DNA of 64,000 nt, taken from assembly GCA_002189035.1 (NCBI GenBank), contig NEEC01000018.1, forward strand, positions 1,860,001 through 1,924,000, written 5' to 3'. The translations under genes were made by a program, and so were the position numbers. Positions 23,637 through 34,753 of the stretch are shown here, piece by piece; the stretch's first letter is position 1, and each line of letters starts with the position of its first letter. Under the pieces are notes generated by a model that saw only the letters and a program-made list of their open reading frames with translations, was not told the DNA's origin and made no database searches. This stretch comes from Utricularia gibba. Taxonomy: Eukaryota > Streptophyta > Magnoliopsida > Lamiales > Lentibulariaceae.

Positions 23637-26600
23637 TTAGTGATTCTTTTGGAAGCTGTGGCGCAGGCCGAGACTACCGGTTGATGCATCGAAGGAAGCC
23701 TCCAAATCCAGTCTCGATCCACCGCCTCCTATTTCGACAGGCTCGTTCAGTAGCTTTACCCCTTGCTTCCAGTGCCGCTTATCTGTTGCATACTCGGCAA
23801 TCACCAACAGACAACACAGGCGTTAGGTGGGGATGATGGTTTTACACTAACATGACTGGAGTCGGAAAGTTCGCAGTCTGCCAGGATCGTATGTTGCGCC
23901 CGGAACAAGGGAAAGGAAGCCTACCTGGTCCGGTTGACACTACAAACTCTCCTTCTGCATCCATCACCCATTCCATCCACAGGACAAAGCCATGGCACTT
24001 GCCCGATTTTTCGAAACCAACCTGAGAGTGGCAACTGGGGTTAAGGGATCATGGAATGAGTTGACAGGAAAACCGAAAGCAGCCGCAACATGGCACCTGA
24101 GTTGTCTTCCAGCACATGCTCCGCATTGGTTCTGAAAAATCAAACTCCAGGATGGTTGCTATCTCGCTGAGTACCTGCAACAAGCTTGCTTGATATGCGG
24201 CATCATGTACATCCTACTGAAGGGTACAGTGAACAAACAGGAATACCTTCATTTCACCACACTGCCAAACAAAATATGGTAGAAAAGGTGCATCTTCAGA
24301 AGGAGTTAAGCCCCCACATGCCCCCAATATGTTGTTAACCGCAGCATGATCGAATTGTTCTATTTCTTTCAGGAAACAGCGGCTTCGCCAAAGGTCCTAA
24401 TGAACATATTCTGAGAATTGTAATGGATCGGATGAAACATGATAGATAAATCCCAAAGGAATGAACTTACAGGAAGGTGCACGGCACAAGCCTTCAGCAA
24501 TCCTCTACAGGGCATGACTTGTGCATCCTCAGAGAGGAATTCATTGAGAACTGTCCTTTCCCTCCTGCAAAATTGAAAGATGGATTGCAATAACAGTAAC
24601 CTTAAGAATATAGGAGACGGAGGTAACACCCACCAAAACCTCAATGTCTCCCATGGCAGCAGGCTACTGTGTCCATAGTAGTAGGGCTCTCCAACGAGAA
24701 GATTTATCTGAAGAGAAAATGAAACTTTTGGCTGTAATTATTACGAAGAGGGAGTAAAGAAAAGAGGGGAGTTGGAAGCAGGTCAGCATCCTCAAACCAT
24801 CACAAGTTTGGGTGAGATAAGTCCACCTTCCCAAGCAAAGATGATGGCAAGTGGGCTTTATTTACAACTTCTATCCGGTCCATGGTGAAGTTATTAAATG
24901 GAGCAACATTCTGCAGATACTGCAATCCCTTATTTCCAATTCCAGGTAACAATGGGATCATGCGTGAACTCTTAGAAAGATGAAGACAAGATACTGCCAG
25001 GAAAATGCTATCATCTGCAAGTAAAAACAGGGGATCTGGTTTGTTCCCCAGCTGCAAAGACAAAAGAAAGAAGGCGATTTGATACAAGGAAAAGCCAAAA
25101 GACAAAGGAATGGCTGAAGTGACTCAAATCCCAAGCACCAACAAATATGCACATATCAAGGAAATAATCTTACAACTTTCTTGAGGGCACTAAGCATTGT
25201 GCATCTCCATCTCAGATCTCCATACAAAGCATTTTGTTCAGGTGAAAGGGCAATCTTGAATTCCTTAGCAGATAAGCCGTAATCTACAGCCTCTGTTGGG
25301 AAGGCTGGACTCTTGAATTCATAAGTGATAGAGGTTTCACTGTGAGAAGCATATAATTCAATCTGTTCATCCTTGACAACTGGTACGCCTGAGTGTGGAG
25401 CAAACCAGATAGTTTGTTTCCAGTGGTCACGCCATTGCTGATCACCTGTGAAAGTGAAGTACAGAAGAATGCTTTCATGTATTCACATAAATTTTGAGGT
25501 TCATGAGAGGGCAAGATTGCATATGGAATGTTCACAGACTTCTAGCTTACTGTGTAATGATGATTCTTGAAGGTCAGAATGAGAATTTATGAATGCTGGC
25601 TCAGTAGAATACATTGTTCCTTCATCATCTAGTTGGAGTATCCACCTTTCAGCACATATTGTTGGTGTCAGAATCATATAAACTAGCACATCAAGAAGGT
25701 ATCAGAAACATGTATGGAGAACATAATACACGTACAAAATGATTTACCATGACATGATTGCATGAAGTGTACCATCATTTATAGCTTTTATTTGCAGCTT
25801 GGTTTCACGAAAGCTGTCTGGTCTTCTCCAAAATTCGAACTCAAAAACTTTAAAAGGTGCTGATAACTAAACACAGCACCTCAAATGAATACACAACAAG
25901 TTTTTAGCTATGAAATTTAGGTATATGTCAGGAATCATACAAACTCACCAGCTTAATTTCATCCCTAAGCGCATCACAATGCAGAGGATATTGTTGTTTC
26001 CTGATCCCAATGAGGGGCATCCCCTCTGGTGCAAGATGAACACCATCTGAAGCTTGTGCTTCTCTATTAGCTAAATCATGCATTTCCGACAAATATTTGC
26101 ATTCGATAAGCTGAAGTAATGAACAGAATCAAATAAACAGCGATATAGAAATAACAGTAGACTACTTTAGAATCAGTTATTTATGAGCATGATGGTGTCA
26201 AGATGCAAGCAGAGTGAGCGGTATCAGAACAAATAAAAAAACTGATAAAATACGACCTGCCACAAACACTAAACAAATAAAAACTTGTCCAATTATTGGT
26301 GCTTAGATTTAGTGAAAATAGCAACAGTAGTACACAGGCATACGGATACTGAAAGGCATGCAATTCCAGACATGTTACCTGAGCATAGGTTGTTGCTCGG
26401 TAAGGCACAGTTCTTGGGCATTCTACCAACAGATGATCATGAGCATGCTGTAAAGTGGGAATGAGCCCTTCACCCAGAAACTCGGAGTCTAGAATTTCAC
26501 TAACCTGTGATTGAACATAAACAGCATACAAAATGGCATAAGCTAGCATTGGAGAGTTCGCATTCATTCAAAGAAGGCAACTAGAACAGCTAAAAATTGC

Positions 26601-27542
26601 TTAGGACTACTTGCCACGATGACCACTCTTATACTTCTAAATCAATCAATGACATCCTACGTTTTAAGGGCATAAAAGGCCAGATACAGGAGGCAGATAG
26701 AGTTCCTATGATCAATTTGTGCATCTCACTGAGGAAGTAAACCAACATCCAGAGGTGATACCTACTCTTCAAAATATGGAAGTCTACACAAGAAAAGATC
26801 ATCAGACCATTCATATAAAAGAAATACTCACAAGAACATCAGCACGTGAAGGAATATCAACTCCCACTTCCAACTCATCTGACCTCTTGTTTATTATGCG
26901 TATACACCTATCCATGTGATTGGCCCGAAGAACCTTCTTCATCAATTTGAACATGGGAAGATAAGATTCACAAGCTGTTACCATCACCTCTTGCGAATCA
27001 GGGCCGCCCATAGCCCTGGCTGCCATCATTGATAGCAACCCAGTTCCAGCACTGCGTAACACATATCTCTTAGTCTTGTCAATTCACAAACTCAACATAA
27101 AACGTCATAAACCAACTAAGCATCTTCAGCATTTGAACGCTAAATATGCAGCGCAAATTAAGCATAAAGATCGATTGATTTCATCCTGGGAGAAAAATCA
27201 AATGTACTCTGGGTTTAAGGGAAAAAAAACGTTGAACCATTACCCAATATCAAGAACGCGGCAGGGTGCACTCACGGTATTCTCAATAGCCCGACGAAAG
27301 GCTTTATTGCGGCAGGTATCATTGAGCATGTCAAGATACAGTGTTTTAGCAAGAAGCGATTTGATGTTTGTGTTGTTGTTAACATTGACGTCCTCTTCCT
27401 GGTCTCCTATAACGACCCACTCCGATTTTCCGGTTACTGGGTCGGTCCTCAACTGAAACATTTGGTCAGCGAATCCTCGGCCACCTCCGGCGGCGGCGAT
27501 TCGGTGGCGAAGTCCACTAGGCTTCTTCAGTAAGGAGAGCAT
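23637..27542 (-). CDS. PRMT7: Protein arginine methyltransferase 7 (PRMT7)
   Basis: About 14 exons encode roughly 720 residues, with two tandem methyltransferase modules as in PRMT7 of animals and plants. The first exon, 27244-27542, starts MLSLLKKPSGLRHR, a possible organelle-like extension, and ends in motif I at RVLDIG. Exon 2 (26832-27051) continues GAGTGLLSMMAARAMGG, and the double-E loop region reads SEILDSEFLGEGLIPTLQHA. The second half has LVGEPYYYGHSSLLPWETLR and GKCHGFVLWMEWVMDAEGEF. The last exon carries KRHWKQGVKLL and stops at 23637-23639. PRMT7 makes monomethylarginine on proteins such as histones and Sm proteins. The PRMT7 assignment rests on the duplicated domain and the C-terminal motifs; individual middle exon ends were judged from GT-AG sites and frame only. 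Confidence 0.93.
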
Positions 27543-29363
27543 TTCGCTCTATTAAAAAAATTATACATTTAAATACAAAAATTATTTTTACTTTATTTTA
27601 ATTTATTTCACTAGCCTTTTTAAATATCTATTTGATGTTATTTATTGAAAACAAATTTCTAGTGTTCTCTTTAACCATAGCTACGTTTTAAAATTAATTT
27701 TATTTTACTAAATCAATTCTATTCTTGTATAATTGATTATATCTTCTAAATATATAACTAATTTTTTAAGTAATTGGTTTTGAAAAAAGAATTTTCTATT
27801 TTATTAAATTTATTCTTAAAAAATATTTTTCAAGAAATAAATTCAACCCATATGTATATAGAAATATTCCATTTTAATTAAAGGCTATTTTAATAACCGC
27901 GCTTTAACTATGCTAAATACCAAATAATTCCATAAGTTTTTCATCCTCTTTTATTTCTTTCTGCTTTTAATTTTAATACAGTTTTACAAATAAATCCATT
28001 TTGAATTTCAGATTTATATTTTAATTCAAAATACATGAAGTGATGAAACCCTCCCTCGTCTTCTATCTTGGATCAGGTTAGGGTATTGTGTTTCTCGATG
28101 AGAAGATAACGCAGGGAGGGGAATGTGATGGAGATGGAATCCATTTCCCAAGGCTTACTCTGGAAGGCACTCGATGTGTCCGGACTGTCGAAGAGGATAT
28201 TGCGAAACTTTGGAGACAAAAAGATGCCTCCAACCCGACAAAGAAGACGTCTGAGATCGTTTCGTAAATCTATCTGATGCTGCAGCAGCTGTTGTCAAGT
28301 GTGTTGAAATATTGTATTGGAGAATTAGGTTGCCAATCCCACATTGCTAATTGAATCAATTTCAACTATTTTATATGAGAGCGTTATTCGATATTTTTGA
28401 TGGATTTGAGAATGAGCTATATTTTACATGCACGTAGAATTTTAATTTGTTAAATCGTGCAAACCTACCCGGGTTTAGGTTTTTTCTGTGGTATGGCTCC
28501 TACACAGAAGATGGTGGCCATCTTAGTATGTTGGATTCTTGTATATTCTTCTAATGATATCTTTTTTTTGAAATAGTAAAACGTAAAATCCTAAAAATTA
28601 GGTTATCAAAATGAACAATATTATTGTGAATGATGTGAACGGATGCCGGAGTTGTCTTCCAGCCATTTGACCCATGAGGTCTGAAACACAATAAAACAAA
28701 ATGGATTGGTTGAAGTTGTAATAAGCTGTTAATTAGGCGTCCGGGGGCCATGAATATGATTATTATATTTAACCTAAATAAAAAATTAGTTTTCCAATTT
28801 CAATAAATATATTAATTAAATCTGGACCTCAAAGTTGTGAATTACAAAAAATTATATTCATAATCAATAATTATTTATTCAGATTCATTCGATCTTTATA
28901 ATTGGAAACACACTTGTCATCATGTGAATGTGTCGGAATTGCAATTTGAAGTCTTGATTCCATTTCACTCGAATCAGATATATATATATATTTTTAAAAA
29001 ATGATTAATTAATTCGATTTAATGTGTTTTTTCCTTGTCGAATAAAAATAAATAAATAAATAGTTAATGTAATTCTTATTTAGTAAGTGTGCACTCGCAG
29101 GTGTCAGGATCAGGACGATTGAGTAGCAGCAGCAGTCCCGTGACTGAATCCAATCATACAGATGCCCGCATTCAATGCTGAAATTGGAATCTCCAGCTCA
29201 CGCCTGCAAACAAACCGCATTCAAGGAGTTGAAGGAGGAGGAGGATTTCCGATCGAACGTGGCAACTTGCTGCGTCGCCATGTGCGGCCAGCCCCATCCC
29301 AGAGCCAAGATGCTGGTGGAGCCCTGGAGATAAACCACCCACTCCCCATGCTTGTTTCTTTCT
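27543..29363. other. AT-rich spacer with repeat-like remnants
   Basis: Very AT-rich. A 49-codon open frame at about 28128-28277 (+), starting MEMESISQGLLWKALDVSG, matches nothing I know. From 28308 the DNA (TGTTGAAATATTG..., then TCCCACATTG and TTTATATGAG) resembles the 5' part of a copia-type LTR, but no matching 3' terminus is visible. An (AT)n run lies near 28978-28992. Confidence 0.4.
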
Positions 29364-29372
29364 CCTATAAAA
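29364..29372 (+). promoter_or_regulatory. TATA box of the proline-rich protein gene
   Basis: CTATAAAAT about 55 bases upstream of the ATG at 29422; it suggests the gene kept a promoter although its frame is broken. Confidence 0.6.
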
Positions 29373-29421
29373 TCCCCCACTCCTCCCTCCACTGCAGTGC
29401 AGCGCAGGGAAATACAGAAAA

Positions 29422-29815
29422 ATGGCCTGCAACAAGACCCAATTCCTAGCCGTCCTCCTCGCTCTAAACCTCCTCTTCTTCACCGCCGCCAACGCCTGCG
29501 GCGAATGCAAGCCGGCCCCCAAGCCGAAGCCACTCCGAAGCCGATCCCAAAGCCCTACAGCTGCCCCATCGACGCCCTGAAGCTTGGGGTGTGCGCCAAC
29601 CTGCTGGGCTCCTTGCTGGGGATCACCATCGGGAGCCCCCCAAGACTCCCTGCTGCACTCTCATCGAAGGGCTGGCGGATCTGGAAGCCGCCGTCTGCCT
29701 CTGCACTGCCATCAAGGCGAATGTTCTCGGGATCCATCTGAATGTTCCCGTTTCCCTCAGCCTGCTCCTCAACGTCTGCTCCAAGAAGGTTCCCCCTGGC
29801 TGGAGTTGCTACTAG
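29422..29815 (+). pseudogene. Proline-rich 8-Cys (LTP-like, DC2.15-type) gene with two frameshifts
   Basis: Intronless gene for a secreted hybrid proline-rich protein: signal peptide [18 protein letters not shown], a short KP-rich linker, then an eight-cysteine hydrophobic domain. Reading needs two frame changes, each equal to one missing base. The ATG frame runs to the linker (about 29533), the next frame reads [20 protein letters not shown] to about 29645, and the third reads [20 protein letters not shown] to GWSCY and the stop at 29813-29815. The first break lies in a CCACTCCG stretch, the second in a C-run before AAGACT. All eight cysteines and the final PPGWSCY are intact across the frames. 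It is either a recent pseudogene or two sequencing/assembly errors. Intact relatives are wall- or membrane-associated proteins, often cold- or development-regulated. Confidence 0.85.
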
Positions 29816-32071
29816 AGGAGATTCATGCATTTCATTGCAGTTCACTCATTTCTTATCACACATGTTGTTGTTCTTGAGTTGTTTCATCTGCCAATGTTGT
29901 TGGTGTTTGTAATAAGGGCACCTCAAGTGTTGTAGTAATAATAGCAGCTTTGATTTCAAGTGCGTGGTTACATTCCATTGCCCATGTCCTTCTGTCCATT
30001 TACCTTCCCAAAAATTTTGAACTTTGATCAAAATACCAAATTTCGAAAGAATTTAGCTCATAATTTCATATTATAAAATGTTTTAATAAAAAATAAACAT
30101 TACCCAAATAGGAAAAAGTGGGCATGTGATTCATTTCCGCCAATGGGATAATTGACAAAAAAACCCACTACCAAAAAAAAATATAACATTATAAAAATGA
30201 TTAATAATTAGCCAAAGATGGTGTGTGTGTATTTTAATTTTTAATTATTGAGGATTATTTTAAAAAAAGTGAAAATGATTTATGAGGTGGAAAAACGGCT
30301 GCCAGATCATGAAAGGGATGCTGGATGAGGATTCTGGGTCCTACAAACTGACAGCATCACGTGCCACATCGACTGCACGTCCGTGACCTGTTTCAGTTAC
30401 ACGTGGACATTTCTTAGCCACAAAAACACTCCAACAAAAATCAAGCACTTTTTTTAATATGTGATTTGATTGACATAATTTTATAAGAAAATGTTAGCAA
30501 CAAATTAACATTTAATTTTATGTTGTAAATGATTTTTTCATTCTAGAAATTTGAGCAGAATTTTTTTAATAAAAATAATTATTTATTAAAAGAATATTAC
30601 AAATATTTTAAATTTTTTAATAATCACATATAATAAATTTATACTACGAATCAAAATATTTTATAAATTTTGAATATAATTTCCATAATTTATCCTCTCT
30701 CCTCTCCATAATGCTCTTGAACGAAATCATGATGGAAGCCGATGTCGGCCATGTGTTGGGCCAACAAATCAGGTCCAGATTATTGAGCCTGCGGAAGGAG
30801 GCCCAACATCCGTCTCAAGTTCGGACAGGCATCCATCCGGATGACCAAAGCCAACGCCGAGTTGCCTCATAGTTTCTTACAAGCTAAAAAAACATTTTAA
30901 TAATAATTTACTATCAATTTTAAAAATAATAATTCGAAATTTCTAGAATTTGTTGACTCATATCATATTTGGTTTCATCAAGGGATTGGTCCACGTGGCG
31001 TGAGACAGATTCGGAATGTGTCCGACGTGTACGTTTTTTTTATTAGGTGATAATAATCCAGAAATAAAATTCCCAAGAAGGAATGAAATCAACCGGCTGT
31101 ACAAATGCGACGTGTGCTAGGAAAAAAACGGGGTAGAAATTACATCGCTCTCTTCATTAAAAATTCGATGGCCACTTTCTATGCACAAAAATTGATTGAA
31201 AATAATAATAACAAACAAATAATAAATAAAAAAATAAAAAAATACAAATATTTGAATATGACCACTGTAGTTATCGTCCTCTCCTTGCATGTCATGGTCT
31301 TGGTGTTAATGTCGCCCTTTATTTCGCATGTATGGATGCTGTGTTCATGCCTTTCTTTTTTGTTTGATAGATAAAAATCCATTAGAACAAACAATTTTAT
31401 ATTAAGAATTAAAATTCAAATAATAGAATATATTGAAAATTACATATTACTAATTATTAATTAGACTTAATCTTTTCTAATATGATTTATATTTCAGATG
31501 TTCTTACTTGAACGCTTGATTCATCAAATTCTTAATTTCAAAAAAATCTACACACAAAAGATCAAAATTTCCCCAAGCCCATGTTTTTTTCATATGAAAT
31601 GACCTTGAATTCAGATTGGGATAAAATTTTAAAAATACTTATTATTTTTAAAATGTCGTAGAATTGTAGCTTATGTTTTATTAGAAGTACTTTTTGAAAA
31701 ATATTTTCGAGATTTAGAACGTAATAAAGCTTAAATTTATCTTTACATAAACATATGCGAGTATCGAGTTTATGATATAAGAGTATGCTTTCTATAAGAT
31801 GAAGTGTTATTTTATGAAAATATTACATAATAATAATATTGGGTTGGTGATGAGATGTGATATGTAATGTTATTTATTAAATATTTTAGTAATTTTTATT
31901 TATGTAACAATTTCAAATAACATTAATATCATAAATAAAATTTTATTAATATAATGTAGTAAATTGTATAATATCAAAGACATGTATATATATGGAGAGA
32001 GACATTGGAGCAGGAATAGAAATCTCCATTTTGCTTTCTCCAGCCATCCCAAACGCCAAAGCCTTACAACC
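29816..32071. other. Long AT-rich spacer with G-box elements
   Basis: No gene recognised in 2.2 kb. CACGTG palindromes occur at 30358-30363, 30400-30405 and 30992-30997, with a further ACGTC/ACGTG-rich context around them. The rest is strongly AT-rich, including a stretch at 31800-31960 that may be a decayed MITE-like repeat. Confidence 0.45.
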
Positions 32072-32524
32072 ATGGAGGAAAGCCAAAGAGAAATGCAGCT
32101 ACTGTCTCCATCTTCGTCCTCCGATCCTCCGGCGTGGTCCAAAACGGAGGCCTCCGATGATGTCCCAGCTCCATCCCTCGACCTCGAGCTGTCCATAAGC
32201 GTCGCAACTCCTCTGAAGCCGCCACCCTCAGAGTGCGTTGTCCCGAGGGAAGCTATGGATCCTGGCTGCATCAAAGCTCTGAAATGGCAGGCTGAGGAGC
32301 AGCTCCGGCTGGCGAGGATCGAGAGAGCGTACGCCGAGCGTCTGAGGGAGCTGACGAGAAGGGAGATGGAGCTTGCGCAGGCGGAATTCTCGAGAGCAAG
32401 GAGCATTTGGGAGATGGCCAGAAGTGAGGTTGAAAGAGCTGAACAGCTCAAGATCAAAGCTTCGCAGCGGGAGGTCGGGCCTTCTGGGTTGGAGATCACT
32501 TGCTGCTCTTGCAGGCACAAGTAG
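32072..32524 (+). CDS. IDD14/15/16-like short coiled-coil protein lacking zinc fingers
   Basis: Single exon of 150 residues. The C-terminal half (from about residue 70) matches the coiled coil and tail of INDETERMINATE-domain factors of the SGR5/IDD14/IDD16 group: ALKWQAEEQLRLARIERAYA, ERLRELTRREMELAQAEFSR, then GLEITCCSCRHK with the conserved ITCxxC ending. The N-terminal half is Ser/Pro-rich and contains an EAR-like LxLxL element in PSLDLELSISVAT. The C2H2 fingers of true IDD proteins are absent, and no finger-coding sequence is found in the 2 kb upstream. By analogy it could dimerise with IDD factors and act as a small interfering or repressive partner; that is inference. The start is the first ATG of the family-like frame, about 85 bases after a TATATATA stretch. 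Confidence 0.82.
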   Translation: MEESQREMQLLSPSSSSDPPAWSKTEASDDVPAPSLDLELSISVATPLKPPPSECVVPREAMDPGCIKALKWQAEEQLRLARIERAYAERLRELTRREMELAQAEFSRARSIWEMARSEVERAEQLKIKASQREVGPSGLEITCCSCRHK

Positions 32525-34753
32525 AAACACAGTACTGCTTCCCCCCACCTAAAAAATGGAGGATTCTTCTGAACTCCCCTAGTTACAATAAGATGCATAC
32601 ATTTATTTAGATGCATTTGCTCCACACCCTAGATGATTAATATTACTTCAATATGCAACTTACTATTCTTAAGTATTTGAAGAGCATTCTCTAAACTAAA
32701 TCACCTTTTTTTTACTTCAACATCGCGAAGTTTGTGTTTTTCCAAGAACAAATGCATTATGATTCAGCCCTTATAAAAATTTTCGTAAGAGACTGTGGAT
32801 GCTGCTATGGATGATGGCTGCGCGAGGTGTGTTGAAAATGGGAAAGGTGAGAGTAGAACTCTGTGATGAACTAACAGAAAGAAGCAGGAACCAAGAAAAA
32901 GAAAAGAAATGAAAATGGAGGTAGGTTTGGTAGCATGGTCCTCTCTCTTCTCTCACTATACCATAAAGAGAGTGCGTGTGGGTGTAGTTTTAAATTATTG
33001 ACCTCCTTTGAATAGGATTAAAGGCACACACTCCTTCCATGGTCCATGGATTCGATTGTCTGGTTCCCTTTGATGCAAAACCCAATGAATGTTGAAGCCA
33101 GCAGCAGCAAGGCACGTAGTTCCCATTTCTGCAAGATCCTTGGAGAAGCTGTTGAAATGCGCTGTGGGGAATGATGGGAAGCCATCGCCTGACGCTGCTC
33201 AGCATTCCACGCCGCCGTGACCGGGAGTCCCGGAGAGGGAGGCACACAGAGAAGACAAGTGGCTGGCTCCATCATGGGATTTGAGTTCCCGTGAGTGGTG
33301 TGGACGCCCAAGTGTGGTTTTGCGTGATGGCTCCTCTGTCCAGTGGACCTCGTAGTTGAGGAAATGACTAGTCGAGGTGCGGGACAGAGGGAGGTATATT
33401 GAGTCGAATTTACAGCAAAAGAATAGGGTTTTTTGTTGGTGTAACAATCAAAGCACACGGAGTTAGAGCCAGTGGATTGTGAATGTGGGGAGTGGAGTCA
33501 TTCAATAAAAGGGCAAGTGGAAGGAAACAAAAAGGGGGAAGAGGTGAAGAGGAAGAAGACACTGTGAAGTTTGTATACAACTTGTTTAGCATTACTTGCA
33601 CCCACAAAAGCACCACCCACTGTCTGTCTGTCTGTCTCTCTGTGTGTGTGGGATCAGTAGACACAACAGAACAGAAACAAACGTTTGGGGATAAGGCGGA
33701 GGAGATGGACTCCTGGAAAAAGCACTCGTTTTCTTTTTCTTTTCTGAAGCAGCCCATCTGAGATGCTGCTCTCTTTCACGATTCTAGAGAGCAGAAGGGG
33801 AGGAAGACAAACAGTAGTGCACGCACTGTTTCACAATACAAACAACGGAAATGCTGCCAATTTTGCTGTCATTTATTACTTGGATTTGTGGCATCTTTTT
33901 CCACCAGCCCATGATTCTTGAATCAATAGGTTTTTTGTTCGGTTTCTCAACATACAAACCACCAAATTCACACAATGGTGCAAGTAGTTAATATTCATCA
34001 CCTTTTCCTCCAACCCTAAACCCTAAATTTTAGGTTTAAGCGATTAGGGCAACACGATTACAATCAAATTGGGGGATAAAATTGATTCAATGGACAATCA
34101 AAATCAAAGATGTTGTCATTGTACCTTGAGAATTCAAATCTATGTGCTAATAGTTATGGTAGTGATTCTTTGAGTTAGTTAAGGTTGAGTTTGGCTGATG
34201 GTATTAAAATAAAAAAATATTAATTGATTTGAATTTAAGGAAAAATAATCTTAAAAATTATTTTTTTTATATGTTGTCTCATTAATAAGATATAAGTATA
34301 TTGTATACTATGTATATGGGATATATATTATTTATAATAATATTGAGGAGTATTTTTTTAAATTAATATTTCAGAATTTTTTTAATGTATTTAATAAAAA
34401 AAGTGAAATGAATATAATATAATTGATATTTTTTATTTAATTTTTTTTAATTTCATTAACGAATCATTTGGGTCATTATGCTGCACCGCATGAGGCCTAA
34501 TTTGAACTGGCGGCCCAATTTCATCGTGGGGCCCATAGATCGCTACGTGGTCTTAGAAAGGTCGCTTTTATTTACATGAATTGTTTATTAGGTTAATGAC
34601 GCAACGTTGAGCCCATTTTTAGGATTAGGCAGTCAGCACGGCAACGCGCCGAAATGAGCGCAGTCTTGTCCGAATTCTGAGCATTTCTGGAATTTTTCTG
34701 CTTGTATATGATCCCAGAAGCAGGCGTGGAATTCGGAGGAAAGTATTCAGTAG
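32525..34753. other. Spacer with telo-box and a GC-richer unidentified island
   Basis: No gene is certain. The island 33018-33480 is GC-richer than its surroundings and has a 146-codon open frame on the minus strand with a hydrophobic segment (LRALLLLASTFIGFC) but no family match. A telo-box-like run CCCTAAACCCTAAA occurs at 34014-34027. From 34190 to 34470 the DNA is very AT-rich. A TCTG-repeat tract lies at about 33620-33640. Confidence 0.4.
34014..34027. promoter_or_regulatory. Telo-box (AAACCCTAA) motif
   Basis: Two adjacent CCCTAAA units, the plant telo-box found in promoters of growth-related genes. It stands about 730 bases upstream of EXO70D, so the target gene is unclear. Confidence 0.4.

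Noticed and set aside
31900-32625. 241-codon minus-strand frame covering the IDD-like gene
   Set aside because: Antisense shadow caused by GC-rich, Ser/Leu codon use of the real plus-strand gene, which has clear family similarity.
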